This document shows, in pieces, positions 10,405 through 23,150 of a DNA stretch of 64,000 nucleotides. Numbering within the stretch: the first letter of the stretch is position 1; each line of letters begins with the position of its first letter. The notes beneath the pieces are model-generated. The model had not been told where the DNA came from. It made no database searches and saw only the letters and a list, made by a program, of their open reading frames with translations. This stretch comes from Cylindrodendrum hubeiense (taxonomy: Eukaryota > Ascomycota > Sordariomycetes > Hypocreales > Nectriaceae), in the NCBI GenBank assembly GCA_014621425.1, contig JAANBB010000134.1, positions 1 to 64,000 on the forward strand. Reading direction: 5' to 3'. The position numbers and the translations under genes were made by a program.

Positions 10405-11739
10405 TTAATAACCGCTCAGTCGTTTGCCAGTGGCGCGAACATGGTGACCCTTTTTTCCTCCTCGATGATTCGATGACGAGCGCAGCGCTGACAGACTCCG
10501 CACCTCACTCTTTCGCATGCCGCCACCAAATATCCGATTCATCACGCCCTTTTCCTGCATGCAGCCTCCCTCGGGGAGCAGTCCCGGGCGGCCGTTGCGG
10601 CGAGCGTACGCCTGCTGCCAGTCATACAGAGAACGACGAGCCTCAGGAGTGATGCAACAGGAATCGAGGCGATGGAAAACTTGGCGACAGCGAGTCTCGT
10701 CGTCGGTTCCCTGGGTTATCCGGGGCTTGGAGGATGTCAGACTCGTGAGAGCTGAGGTAGTAGTAGAGTAAGAAAGGTGAGTCGGGCGGAGGTTTGCAAC
10801 GTGGCGATCAGGGGCAAGGCATTGCTTTTCAATCGGATCGCTGAGGGATGCGACAGACGATTGTGCCAAGTCCTAGTTGAGACTCTCGCCCAGGAAGCGA
10901 TCGTGAAGGGCCATAAAGCGGCCAGACCAGTATGCAGATGGCTGAGCCGTGTTGATTTGCCCTGGCAACAACTGAATGGAGATTTCGGGAGTGGTAGAGC
11001 GGCTGGATCGAGACAGCGATGTCAAAGATGGTCGTGGAAGTCGAAGACGGGAAGAGCTGGCAGCAACAAGGGTGCTCGTCGACGAGGACAATGATGTCTT
11101 TCGGGATGAGCCACTAAAAGCGCGGGGATTTCCGGATCGAGACACCAGCGAAGGCCGCGAGATGGAGCTTTTGAGGTCCGTCAAGACACTCATTGTTCGT
11201 GATTTTGGAAGCTGGCTCTTGGGGCGAGCTGTGGGTTGGGATGGAATTGAGGCCTCATGGTCAGCAGGGGGTGCATTTTCGTCCTGGTGTATCGTGTCAA
11301 GACTCGGGATGGCATCGAAGGTTGAGCTTGTCGTCAACCATGCTTTCGTTGTAGAAGTCAAGGACATGGTAATTGGCAGGCGTTTAGGCGGATTTAGTTG
11401 ACAAGACGTCGTAACGTTGAAGTCGGACTTGGCAGTAGTCGGATGGCTGGAAGGAGGACCTTGTTTTTGGAAACTCGCCGAGATACGTCGGGTTGTCTTT
11501 TTAGCTTCGGCAATCTCTTTATCGAGCAATAACTCCTCAGAGCTGCAGTTCTTGATTCCGGGAACGATGACGAGGTTTTCGCTGCGAATGAAGTCGGGGC
11601 CTCGGGAGTTCTTGACGGGGCCCATCGGTCCTGATATGCGCGGTCGTTTGCGCTTGGTCTTGGATAACAGCTTTGTAGCCATGGGTAGTCGAGTGCCAAT
11701 GTGACCTTTGACATCTTGTTCGGTATGAATCGTGTCCAT
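10405..11739 (-). CDS. Conserved fungal protein of unknown function, frame interrupted by TAG
   Basis: Minus-strand gene with two parts in the same frame. The upstream part is Ser/Pro/Lys-rich and ends with YWSGRFMALHDRF; the downstream part contains CRQVFHRLD and ARRSLYDWQQAYARR. Both halves read like one conserved, low-complexity-plus-C-terminal-motif fungal protein. A TAG at 10875-10873 separates them in frame. Either a 132-bp phase-1 intron at 10883-10752 removes it (weak donor GTCTCA, good pyrimidine-rich CTACCTCAG end, frame kept), or the stop is real, as from a CAG to TAG change. The start is uncertain: ATG 11739 follows an intron-like TTTTCAG end, while in-frame ATGs also exist at 11817 and 12009, where the sequence looks like leader. 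No known catalytic motif; function not recognised. Confidence 0.6.
10752..10883 (-). other. Candidate intron removing the in-frame TAG
   Basis: 132 bp, a multiple of three, with GT at 10883-10882 and AG at 10753-10752. The 3' end contains GACTCAC and a pyrimidine tract before CTACCTCAG, typical of fungal acceptors. The donor GTCTCA is poor. Removing it joins the two conserved parts of the gene without changing frame. Confidence 0.4.
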
Positions 11740-12009
11740 CGTCGTGTGACTGAAAATGGTCAATACGCTTCCAACTGACAATTGAGAGGGTGTCTGAGAG
11801 AACGCCGAGAACGACATCCTCCAATTCTCCCGGCTTGAAACGAACACAAGAAACAAATGTCTTATGGCTGCGTGTGAGTAGCAAGAAGATGGCGAGCGAG
11901 CTTCACAGGGATGAGGAGGAAGTGGCGTTTGAAGTGACGCCAGATGAATGGAGAGCAGCCGAGGTTCACGAAGTGGGCGACGACTTGGAAATTGGTTCGT
12001 CAATCGCAT

Positions 12010-12531
12010 AGAATTGCGTCAACAGCAATTTAAGCGAGTATCCCTGCAACGAAAGGACGCTGGGCTTCGTGCGAACGAAGGTGGTCGCCCATGGGCTGAA
12101 TTTGTTGTGTTGATAATTCCTCAGCCGGGACCTCGGATCGTGTGAGGGAAACAAAAAGCGGAAGGCGGGAAATAAGAATCGAGAAACGAGGAGCCGGAAT
12201 TAGGAATTGGAGACGCAGACGCGTGCAGTGCTATGGGATGGGTTTTGTTTATCCAGTGGAAAGAAAATGGAGTCGAGAAGTGTCTGCCAGTTGGCCATGG
12301 AGCTGGTCCGGTTGACAGCTGGCAACGGGCCGGACAGGACAATGTGAGTGGTTGCCTGTTCTTGGAAATTCAGAGAAGGAAAGGAGAGGCCACCCAGTGA
12401 GCTCTTTCCAGTCCATCGAGGGCAGCCAGGTTTTGAGCATGTGACTTCTCGTCGTTCGTAATCCATTTCCATTCATTCATGATTTTGCCTACGTATATCC
12501 TCGTCTATTGGATGCCATTCCGATACCACGT
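12010..12531. other. Intergenic between head-to-tail minus genes
   Basis: Contains the promoter and possible longer leader of the conserved unknown gene and the 3' region of the TANGO2 gene. No other open frame with recognisable content. Confidence 0.35.
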
Positions 12532-13620
12532 CTAACAAACGCCATTAACTGCTGGCTCGGCCACCTCGGCCTCGCTGTTGTCTTCGTCCCAGCCGTTTAT
12601 CTTGAACTGAAACTTCAAATCCCCTTCTCCCTGCGGCACCTGGTTGCCGTTGCCGTCCCACAGAGCGCGCTCCACCATCGTCACGTTGCCGTCCCAGTCC
12701 ACCAGCACCACTGTTTGACGCTGCGTCCCATATAAGCCCGTCTCGAATCCCATCATTGGGCTGGGGCTGGGGTCGGGACGGCCCTCGATGGCGAGCTCCT
12801 CCGCCGCCACCTGGTCGTCGGTCGCCCACTCGGCTCGTCCCTTGGCCATGGCCTCGTTCATCGCCGTACGGTGCACCTCGTCGCCAATCGGAGGAATGAA
12901 GATGCTGTGTTTGAGCTGGCTGATATACTCGACGAAGCTGGTATTTCCGTCATTGTGTGGGAGTGTGTCCTTGCTCAGGACGGAGAAGAGGCCGGCAATC
13001 AGCTCTTCCTGGCCCGACTTCTTGGAAACCGACTCGCTGATGAGCTCAGTAAGAAGCTCCTTTCCGAGCTTGATCTTGGGCCACTCTTCACCGGTCCCGG
13101 ACGCATCAAATGCTGCGTTGCTCAGGCCCCATATCTCGCCGCGCTCCTTGCCCACGATCGGGACATCGTCCACACCGCCACACCGATTGCTGACGATGGC
13201 GATGCCCTGGCTCTTCTTCCTCAGCTTGCTGCAGACCATCGAAAACCCGCCGACGCCCTTGACGCCGCCGTCCTTGACCAGTCGATGCACGCCGTCAGTG
13301 ATGCCTTCGTCTGGCAGCCCTCCGAGCCAGGCCGTCACCATACCGCCCCGGCTCTTGACTCCGTGCACCGGGTGCTTGGTGTCATCGACAGTCACCTCCC
13401 GATAGTTGGTGAGAACTGCCAAAAGCCCATCGTCGGTGATTCCTAGCCATGTGCCTTTTTCTGCTCGTTGCAGATCCCTCGCCGAAAGCACCTGTCGGCC
13501 CGAGGTACCATGCGACCACCAGTGCGGTCGTGACGTAGGGCGGAGGATGTACTCATCGCGGTTGTCGACGAGGATCAGGGCATAATCCGGATGCGTGGTC
13601 GTGAAGAGTACGATACACAT
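12532..13620 (-). CDS. TANGO2/NRDE family protein
   Basis: Intronless, 362 residues, ATG 13620. The N-terminus begins Met-Cys and contains the family hallmark N20-R21-D22-E23 in LILVDNRDEY, followed by RPTSRPHWW and a GTWLGITDDGLLAVLTNYR segment typical of the NRDE (Ser/Thr-rich, PF05742) family. The conserved Cys2 is the expected N-terminal nucleophile-like residue of the NTN-hydrolase-type fold. In animals TANGO2 loss affects Golgi organisation, lipid and haem handling; the biochemical role remains uncertain, and the fungal role is inferred to be similar. The length fits fungal and animal homologues. There is no signal peptide or membrane segment. Confidence 0.92.
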   Translation of the reverse strand: MCIVLFTTTHPDYALILVDNRDEYILRPTSRPHWWSHGTSGRQVLSARDLQRAEKGTWLGITDDGLLAVLTNYREVTVDDTKHPVHGVKSRGGMVTAWLGGLPDEGITDGVHRLVKDGGVKGVGGFSMVCSKLRKKSQGIAIVSNRCGGVDDVPIVGKERGEIWGLSNAAFDASGTGEEWPKIKLGKELLTELISESVSKKSGQEELIAGLFSVLSKDTLPHNDGNTSFVEYISQLKHSIFIPPIGDEVHRTAMNEAMAKGRAEWATDDQVAAEELAIEGRPDPSPSPMMGFETGLYGTQRQTVVLVDWDGNVTMVERALWDGNGNQVPQGEGDLKFQFKINGWDEDNSEAEVAEPAVNGVC

Positions 13621-16600
13621 GTTTCGTTTATTTTGTTCTGTGCTGTATGCTCTGTGTTGTATGTTTCTATGCCGTTTTATTTGAATAGGTTGCGTTGGGA
13701 GGTCCTGATTTGGCGCCAGTGTCGGTCAGGTCAGTCAGGCGTCAGTGGGGTCTGGGTTGGGGGCTTTTAAGCTTAAGGCGTCGAGGAAGCAGCGTTGACT
13801 TGTCACACACGAGCCAAGAGAAAATGGAATGTTTGACTAAACATGCCACAGTCTTTCGGTCGAACCACGAAGAGCGATAATCCGATCGTCGAGGACGGTG
13901 TAAGAGTGGTGGCGGGCCTCGGCAGTGCATCGATGTCCAGGAAGCCGATGATCTGATCCGATGCCAGCGCAGGGGTCCGGCTTTGGCCGGTAACGGGTTA
14001 TGTCACAGGGCGTGGGGAACTGACATGGGCCGGAGAACCCCACCACGATGATGAGCCTTTTCGGGAATGCCTACCATGGACCGCATCTAGTCCCATGTCA
14101 TGTGTCGATATCATGCTTTTGTCAAGTTTGCAACCTTGCGCTAACGTCCCCATCCAGACGCCTTGTCCAGACGTCACCGCAGAGTCTGCAGCTAGTGTTG
14201 ATCGAGAGTCCGAGATGCAGAGCAAAGAGCGCTTCTCATGTCAGCATCACTGTCAGCGAAATACCGGCCCGAGTTCCGAATGGGAATGACCGAGGATCCG
14301 GCGACACGGAAGTAATGCACTGGTCTCCCAGAATCCCTTGGTGCCAGTGCCTTGCCATTTGGTTGAACCACTCGACCGCAACCCTGACCTAGTGCAACGC
14401 CTCCACCCAGCAATACGCCGCCATGCCGCAATTATTCACTTCCTCCTACTGACAGGCTCCGTTTTACGTTATGAGGTGAGCAGTTTTAACAGGGCGGTCT
14501 GGGTTCTCTGGCAAAACACGAAGTTATGCATGGCCCGTTACGCACCTGTCAATCAACTCTTCATTGTATCACACACCCATCAAGTGTCAAACCTACTAGG
14601 ATTGTACCACGCTTGTGAAATATTGCGTTGACTGGCGATGGCGAGTTTGTCCAGGTTGACACTCAATTGGGGGCATTCGGCTACGAGCAGTTACTATAAC
14701 TTAAACATTGTGGTTCATATGCTCACTTGCGTGTTAATAATAATATCGCCCATTGTATTGCCCAAGACTACATACGGCCAACCTAGACGTTACTGCCATG
14801 CTCCTTAATTTGTACAATAATTTCCTTGGTTCAATAACCTCATATACAACCTTAGAGCGGTCTAGAAGATGAATCAGTGCGGGAGAGGGGGCTGCAATTT
14901 GGAACACGACACACGAGTCGTAAATTCAGTGCATTCTTAGCCTTCTTGTGCTCTCGGCTGGTATACTGATCAAACCACTGCAAACTGGCAACCTCTGTGT
15001 TGACAAACATCCCCACACTGCAGGCAAGCAAAAGTCCACGGCGCCGCTGCTCATGTGTCCACAAGAGTCCAATCCACCCTCCTTCAAGACGCAGTCAACT
15101 TCCCGTACGACAAACGAGAATTGTTAGTTACATATAGATGAGGCGTAGCGTCGACACTCACAACCAAGCGAGCAAACCTCGCCTGGTGTTACGGGTAAAC
15201 ATGCGATGAGCTGGTCAGTTCCGTGGCTCACTAGCTGCAGGAGCTTCTCGGTAGGAAGCCGAATTGTGCTGTTTTCAGGGTGAATCATAGCCTTTTTTTT
15301 ACTGTGCTAGACAGCAAACGCGACTTGTCTCTGAGAGCACTGCACAGATGGGCGAGGCCATGGCAGGGTCGGGTGGAGCGAGGGTGTCGCTCATCATGGT
15401 TGGCAGATGTTGCGGTTGTGGATATGATTCACATGTAGTGTGTTTGTGGAGAATAGATTGGGAATTAATGTCTGCTCCTGTACTTAGATAGGTCGTGAAT
15501 GATGCAGTGCTCCTACAATCATGATGCTTGAGGCGAGCTAACAACTTACAATTAATGGTTAAAGGCCAGAATATAACAGATAAGAACCCTCCTGTACGTT
15601 AATATTGTTGTTGTTGCTCTTATCTATTCCCTTTTTGGTAGTATCAGATAAAACCCCCTGCAACATTCTCTGTAGCGACAAAACAAACTGCGGCACAGAA
15701 TGGTCATTATTAAGGGATACGGCAGTAAATGCAGTATAATGGTTACGCATCAACATTTACGTTGGACTCTCCTTACAACCCTCCTGTATATCTTTATTAT
15801 ACCAGACTGTACCCCTATATGCTATCACCATTATTCAATGAAGCAGTTCATTCTCATCTAATTATTAATAGGATCTATTAAAAGAAAGCTTACGCTCATT
15901 CGATACTATGAGTATCTTGTCCTTCCCTTCTGTCTACCCTACACCAAAACACTTTTCTTACAAACCCAGCAATTCAACACGGAACAGTTTGGCTAAAAAA
16001 GGAAAACCATATCAGAACACCTCCCAAGTGAAAATTTTCAAGGGAACCCAAGTTTCGCGTTCATTGTGGCCTTGTGCTTACTTCTGTGACGCCCCAAAAA
16101 AGTATCCTACTACGCCGCGAAAAAGCACCGACTTACAGTGGAGATGATCAGGGTCGCCAGCCGATTTTAACCTGATTTCTAAGCACTGATCATTTTTCTT
16201 CGTTGCTTGTTGGCATGGAAAGATAAGACCTGAGGCTGTGAGTTCCTAACATGCTCACGCACCACCTGCGATGCTCTATTGTGGGATCACTGGACAAAGG
16301 TTCCTTGGCTGCTTCACTTTCAAAGAATTACCACCGTGAGCCATGGCTCTGAGTCCACATGACACATATTAGAGTCATTATCAACTTCCCACGTCATCTG
16401 CCACCTTCAATGTAACGATCTAAGTTCGACTTCTCAGCCTCTGTGCTCCCCATCTCGAGCAATGTCGTCCAATATAGCCACCACAACACTCCAGCCTCCA
16501 TGTAGAGCCCAGTGCGAGAGCTTCATCCCGTGTCCATATCTACATCCTTTCCAGAATTCCTTCACATTGATACTTCCAAGGAGGGAGTGTTGGTATCCCA

Positions 16601-19600
16601 CCCCCCCTCATTCACCATCCCCAGCCCTCCGGTAACACTTTCCGGCATCCCGATGGCAAAGTCCTACCCACACCGCAACACCACTAGTCCGGCCGTAAGC
16701 AAGTGACTCCGTGATAGTGAGGCTGAACCTGCAGGATTGGCTCCCGGTCCATGGGGCAACGGAGGCTTCCAAGGACCCGGATCTCAGCTTGCATGTGAAA
16801 CTCCGGGGTTCTATCCAATCTTTGCCTCTTCAACGCGTCGCGTCCGGGGTTTCGCGGACGTTTGAAGTCAATTGATTCGTTCTCCGACGCGCGTGGGCGA
16901 ATATCGTGCGGATGACTGCTGCCTACCCAGCCCCGTCGTCGTGCAAGCATGCACTAACCAGTAGATCCATGGAGATATCCACATGCCAGCTCCCCGGGAT
17001 GATGAGATATTTCGGATTTGACACCATATTCCTCATCGTCGTCGTCAGGATATCTTGCCTGGCGAGAGAGACGCAATGAGAAGGCGTAGTGGTGGCGATG
17101 CGGCGTTGCGGACGAATCGCAGATTCACGACCGTGCTCGACGGGATGGCTGAGGCGTGACTCATTCAGGACATCTCGGGAAATGAAACTTGGCGCTGCCG
17201 AATCACCGATTAGTAAATCACAGTAGCCTTGAAACCTCAGGTCACCGGTTCAAGGCGTTATCCAGTCCGTTGGGAGACGTCCAATCCCAACGAAGGAGGC
17301 GATATTGGAATAGGGGAAGTCTGGAGGAGGCCTCTGGTGAGGATGGAAAAGACAAGAATGACAAGGAAATCCCATGTGTGAAAGGGGCATCTAAGAATGA
17401 TACCCATGGGATATGCAGGCACTGAGTCACGTTGAATGCTACGTGATAACTAATATGAGCGCATAGGTATGGAATCATCGAGTAAGAACCCGGGGAACCC
17501 GTCTGCACGCCGGATCACATGCCACGGAGGTCATGCCCGGAGTGGGTACCGGAGGACGGTGGCGGACCCGGCCGAGTGGGTGGATCACGTGCACGGAGAG
17601 CACCGCCACATCGGACCCCACGTGGCTCATCCAACGACAATGCATGATGGCTTCGCTTCGGACGCATGTCTCCGAAATAGCACACACAGAAACAGGGCAG
17701 AACAAGATTGGGCCGAGCCGACGAAACCAACCATGTTTGCGCGGCTCGGCTGGGCAGCGAAACACAGCGCAGCGGAAAACACACTAAGATCTATCTGTCG
17801 CGCATGTCCGCTCGCCACTGATTACGAATCTAAGGACTTTCAGTTGGATGCCTCCCGGTTCCTCCATGCCCCAGATTGCGCTCCTGGACCGTTCCTGAGG
17901 AGATGGTAACTCTGGCCCATATTTTGAGATTAGATTTGCATTCTTGCAAAACCCTGGCTCGGATAGCAAATCAAGGGCTGCTAACCCCTTGTTTCTGCGA
18001 GAACCCCCCCAATCAATGTCATTGGCTGCGATCCAGCAGGACCCAGCAAGGGGAACTGCATCTGTGCGACCCGGGATCCTGCACACCGAAAAATTGGTCC
18101 TTTCCAACCAAGGTGTGACGGGGGACGGGATATGTCGGTTTGGCTCCCGACGTGCAGATAACGCATCTGCAGCCCTTGGCCCTTAACCATTCGTAGCCCA
18201 TAGCGATCCTGGAATCTGGATGTTTTCCCGCTACGACAACACAACAACAAACGAGGCGGTCACCGGCGAGGCGGCCCTGGCTTGTTGTACCACGCCACCG
18301 GAACCACAGTGATGGGCTCGCTGGGCATAAACGCGTTTTGTTCCAGAGCGGCCTGGACGAGGGATGACTCTTACCATACACCGCGGGACTGAACTACAAG
18401 CTGGAAACCGGACCGTGTAGGGGCTCTCACCCGTCACCGACACGTGCAAATGCAGGCGCAACGCTCCATCGTGCTGCATGCATCGTGACGGTATTGGACG
18501 CGGGCGCTGCACCCTCAGCAACCAGCGCGATGAGCGTATGCCGCCACACCCCTGTCAGCAGAATTCTGTATTGGTTTGTCCCAATCCTGCTGCCGACGAC
18601 ATGCAGCCTCCGTTGGGACCATGCCCTAACATCCCAAACACGCCCCCTATGGCGTCTCTTGGGCCTTCTGATGGCTCTTCTCCCATGGAAAATCCCACGG
18701 CGCCCATATTTTGTGGGAAAAAGCAAGTCGTCATGATTTGGTCGCCCGCCTTCCGATCCCTGCCCGCGTCAGTAGCTCGCGCTACCGGCCGTCGCATCTC
18801 CCGAGCCGCCTCGAACTTGAGGGAGCGAGCCCGCGGCGCCGTCCGCATGCCTCGCGCCTTGCTTTTTTTGGTGTCTCTCTCCCGGCCTGCATCTGCACGA
18901 TTGTTGCCGTCTTCTCTCCTATATGTGCGAGAACACTGTGTGGGTGTCCGTCAGTTGACGCCTCTAGACGCCGTGGGCCGCCTGCTCTGCAGCACAACTG
19001 CACAAGGCACAGGAAATAGGTGGCAGAGAAGAAATCGGCCCCGGGAATCAGGGCCACGACGTGGAAACATGCATACGTCGTCGCTGTGCTGTGCTGCGGG
19101 CTGTCCTTATTCGGGAGTTTTGACTTACACGTCGCGCATCATGTATCAGGGCTGACAAAACACAAACTCCCCCTCCATCCCCCCCCTTCCTGTAAGCCGT
19201 TTCCTGTGCGCTTCGGATGCAACGCCTTCCCATAGTGGAGGACAGGGCCGATATCAAAAAGACCCCGCGATGGCGGATTTCATCATCAGTGCGTAGCCGA
19301 GCAACGCCAGCTTTGCGAAAGAGTCGGTGAGCGCTGTTGAGTTGTCTTGTTGGGTAGGTCGATAGAGGGGCACTTGGAAAGGCGGTCGTGAAGGCCCTAT
19401 TTTTGGAGGGGTAACTAGGGAGGGCGCATTGTGTGGTTTCGATATTTCGGTGAGGGCGGCGAATGGAGACTGGCTGTTGGGTTAGGGTAGACAACGTTGG
19501 CAACCAGGCCAGGCCAGTCAAGGGTATGAGTAGACGAGGGGAAGGTTTGGTGGAACCGCGTTCCAGGCCGCTTCGACGGCCGCCTGTTTCTCCCAGGGTG

Positions 19601-22600
19601 TGGTGTATGGAGAAGTCTCGATGTTGGTACACACCACACCTCAGACCTTGGTGGCTGCCTCTACTCTGTCTGGATCTCGTCACCTTGCTTTACATGCGCG
19701 GAGCGACGTGGACATACAGACTACTGGGCTGTGTGTGTGTGAGTGGGTGCCAATCGGCAGCTAGGATGGGGTGCAGGGCGGGCCCGATTCGACGGGGCGG
19801 GCGGATTGTTTGGACATCAATACAGCAAACGCGAGGGTTCGTTGGGAGAGCATACATATCGGTGCAGATACTCGTTGACAACAGGGCCTGGAGAGAAGAT
19901 GGGTGCTTATTATGAGTCACATCGCCCGTCGATGCCGGGAGGGTCCTTTTTTCTTCTCTTTCGCTCCCGTTCCCTCGGCGCAAGGCCGCGGTGATGCCAT
20001 AGACCCATGTTCTCGGACAATGGGCGACGACGAGGCGATCCAACCCGACCGGCGAGGCAGGGCTTGTTTGATGAGCCTCGGGCTAATGGGATTCCGCAAC
20101 GCAGATTGTTCGTCGTCAAAAAGAAAACAATGAAAATTTTTGTGTTCCAAACGCTCGACCAGGTGTGCCGGCCGGGGTGTCTGCCCAGGGCTGTCCAGGG
20201 GATTGATTGATTGCTGGGACGGGAATTGTGATGGAATGAGCCATAACAAGCCAACAAAACAGGCCCCGGCCGGAGACGGTCGGCCGGAGATGGTCGGCCG
20301 GGTCCTTTTCATATCAAGGATAGTATTGGGAGGGCGTGCAGGGAGTGAAGCACAAAAAGACGGGAAGCCCTGTGGCTTTGTCCCTCTCATCTAGTCTTAG
20401 AAATAATAAAAAAACTGGACGCCAAAGCCCGGTCAACCCTGCGGCGCGCAACCCAACTCAAACCCAACCAGCAGGCGAGACGAGACACGCCCTGTCCGCG
20501 ACCAGGGACACAACTCTGGTTCACAAATTTTTATTTTTTCATCGCTGCAGGGCCTGATAGGACTCGTTAGGAGCTGTCAGGACCGCCCGCCAATGGCCCA
20601 GCCAATGCGCGGCGGTTGGAGGCAGCGAGATGTTGGTTCCACGGCCGGGTGCCTTGTCTGCCAGCCCAGGCGAGACGGCCACAGCGGCCACGACGGAGCG
20701 AATGGCTGCAGTGGGCGGCTGTGTGACGCATGCCAGCAGGGAGGCGCGATTGCAAGGGCGAGCAGGACTGCGTCCTTGTTGCTGGTCGTTCTTATTATTA
20801 GTGTGCGAAACATGGTGCCCAGCAGAATATTGCGTCGTCAAGTTGGGCTGCGATTATCATTACCGGGTCCCAACGGGGGACAGGGGTGAGGGGTGTGCGC
20901 CTCCGTGCGCCTACTGTGTGTGTGAGAGGGTGTCGCTCCGTAGTTCCCCATCGACCCATAGTCGTGGCCTTAATCTCGGGCCCAGCGACAGAGAGCAAGG
21001 TGAGGGAGCCCAGACCGAGCGTCTGAGTCTCGGCCGGGGGACTGTGCACGTACTGTACGGAGACTGCCTGGACGTCTCGGGGTGATGCCTGCGCCGCAGG
21101 TTGAGCCCGTCCGTGTCCGTCTGAGAATAGGAGCGACGGATGGGATAGACACGAATAAATGGTGCGCTGCCGCGCTGATGCGTTGCGTAGGTTTGCGATG
21201 CCTGCGTATGGCAGCCTGGTCGCCCTCATGGCTTGCTGGCTGGTTGAGAGTCACCCATCACCCACTCGGCTCCCGATAATTACGGATCCCAAGAAAATCA
21301 CCTAGATTGCTCATTGCAGCCGGGCCAGACAAGGCTGGCACCCAGGATCCATGGCCCACGAGTGGTGGGCTCGCCGGACGACGGTCCGTTGCCCGCGCAT
21401 CCACTGGACAGGCCGTCGTCCAGTACTCCCCGCGTCCGGCCAAGTCCCGCCGCTGGATCGCTGGGCCGCTGTCATTGCGGTGCATTAGGGCCTGGAGCCG
21501 CTGGGAAAGGCCGCTAAACCTCAGTGACCGTCTTCTGGGACGCTGGCACGCGAGTTGGCGCATGGGGGGGTGATCCCTGAATGGAGGCAAGGGGCCCCCC
21601 TGGACGATTCTCAGATGGTCCTCAGGTTGCGGCTGACAGGTATCCGCGAGCTCCATCTCCGGCTCCAGGATTTTTCTCCAGCTGTTCCCTCCCCAGTCCC
21701 GGTCCGAATCCGTGGCATCCAGGGCTTATTCAGGGCATAACCATGGCACATCTCCATGGATGTGTCGGTGAGGCCCTAGCTGCCCCTGTATCCGGGGCGC
21801 AGGTAACCCTCGCTTCGCACATCCCCATAGTCCATTTGAAATTCGCGGGTAATGACACCTATGACCCGGGTAATGAGTGGTCCGGGATCATGGGTCAGCC
21901 AAAGTGTCGACTTGACAGCACTCAACAAAACCCGTAGGATGCCTCTACAGGTGCAAGTGAACGGAGTGCGTCGGGATCCATCCTCGGATTGTGGGATCAA
22001 GGCGAATACGATGCAGCATGCCGGCGGTTCGTCATAGTCAAGTTGCTAAAGGGTAGAAAATGATGGCGCGCACGAAGCACGGCGCTCTATTGTGCTCCAT
22101 GTCTCTTCGCTTGTGTATTAGCGTGGTGGGTTGGGAGGGTTGGCTGGTATCTTCAGAGATCTGGACATGGGCGAAGGCCGCAGTAAAGAATGTTTTTAAC
22201 AATGTGCCAGATCTGAGACGACGCAACGCAGGGCGGACAGATGGCCACGGCATGGGAATCCAAGATGGGCCGAGACGGTGAGCCGGTGAGACACCGCCTC
22301 GCATTCCTAGATTTCGGGCCCCGAGCGTCCATGACATTGCGTCCAATCAGGTCGGGATGCCTAGGGAAGTGCGCTGCGAGGAGCCCGGATCTGGTGTCTG
22401 ACTCCCAGGTCTGGGGTGGCCAATGGAAATGTAAACAGGGCCGGGGGGGCAAGGCCGAGGCCAATCTTGGCTGAGTTAAGAATGGTGCTCCACTGAACGA
22501 AAGGCGGTGTTTTTTGCGACGGATCAACCGTGATGGAGCCTCACTTTGAGTGCCGTCAGGGTGGGCTTGGTGTGGACGTATGCACGGCGGAAGCTGGCTG

Positions 22601-23000
22601 GACCTGGACCTGGTGAAAAAAGATTCTTTGGACGAACTAGTGCCGTCCCAGCAAGTCGCGATGCGGAACTGAATTGGCGGGGTGGGTGGAATCGGTGGAT
22701 GGCACTTCATGGCCCTGGGAGAAAGGGCCGGGACGGCGACGCGGCGCCGGGCTACGGGTCGGAGGACGCTTGTCCGCGTCAGGATGAAGCCGTCGTATCG
22801 CGCACCCGCTGGAAACGACCCCATTCGCGAGCCGTCTCTCCGGTGCAGGGTTGCTCATGCACCAGACGACGGAGTCCCGAGGATACGCACCCGATGCACG
22901 ATGTCTCCATCTCGCGCTTCCCCGCTGTGCGGAGAAGTCAGTCTAGGCCAATCTGGTTTGCCCTTCCGCCGTCTGCAGTCGTTGCATCCGCGTCCGCACC
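13621..23000. other. Long gene-free stretch, left half
   Basis: No gene can be supported in about 9.4 kb. Open frames reach 200 codons in places (for example 18478-19155 + and 19048-19683 -) but have random composition, overlap in several frames and show no motif or splice structure. 15560-15900 is clearly AT-richer than its surroundings. A short array of GGTCGGCCGGAGA-like units is at 20266-20303. I found no tRNA-like box pairs on visual inspection. Confidence 0.4.
20266..20303. repeat. Short tandem repeat of about 14 bp
   Basis: Roughly three imperfect copies of GGTCGGCCGGAGAN in tandem. GGCCGG cores make it palindrome-rich. No coding context. Confidence 0.55.
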
Positions 23001-23108
23001 CGCACCCACGAGGATTGGATCACGTCTTCGCTCCAAACTCAAACTCCAACCATGAGGAAGTTTCTGGCGCCGTGGTCACTAATGCAGGGGTGGGGTTTCC
23101 CGCTCCCC

Positions 23109-23150
23109 GGTGCTGGTGCTGGTGCTGGTGCTGGCGTTGGTGTCGGTGCT
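23109..23150. repeat. (GGTGCT)n hexanucleotide repeat
   Basis: Four perfect GGTGCT units followed by three variants (GGCGTT, GGTGTC, GGTGCT). It lies in non-coding DNA as far as can be judged. Confidence 0.75.

Noticed and set aside
18478..19683. Frames above 200 codons on both strands (18478-19155 + and 19048-19683 -)
   Set aside because: Random-looking composition, mutual overlap in several frames, no motifs and no splice structure. Expected by chance in GC-rich DNA.
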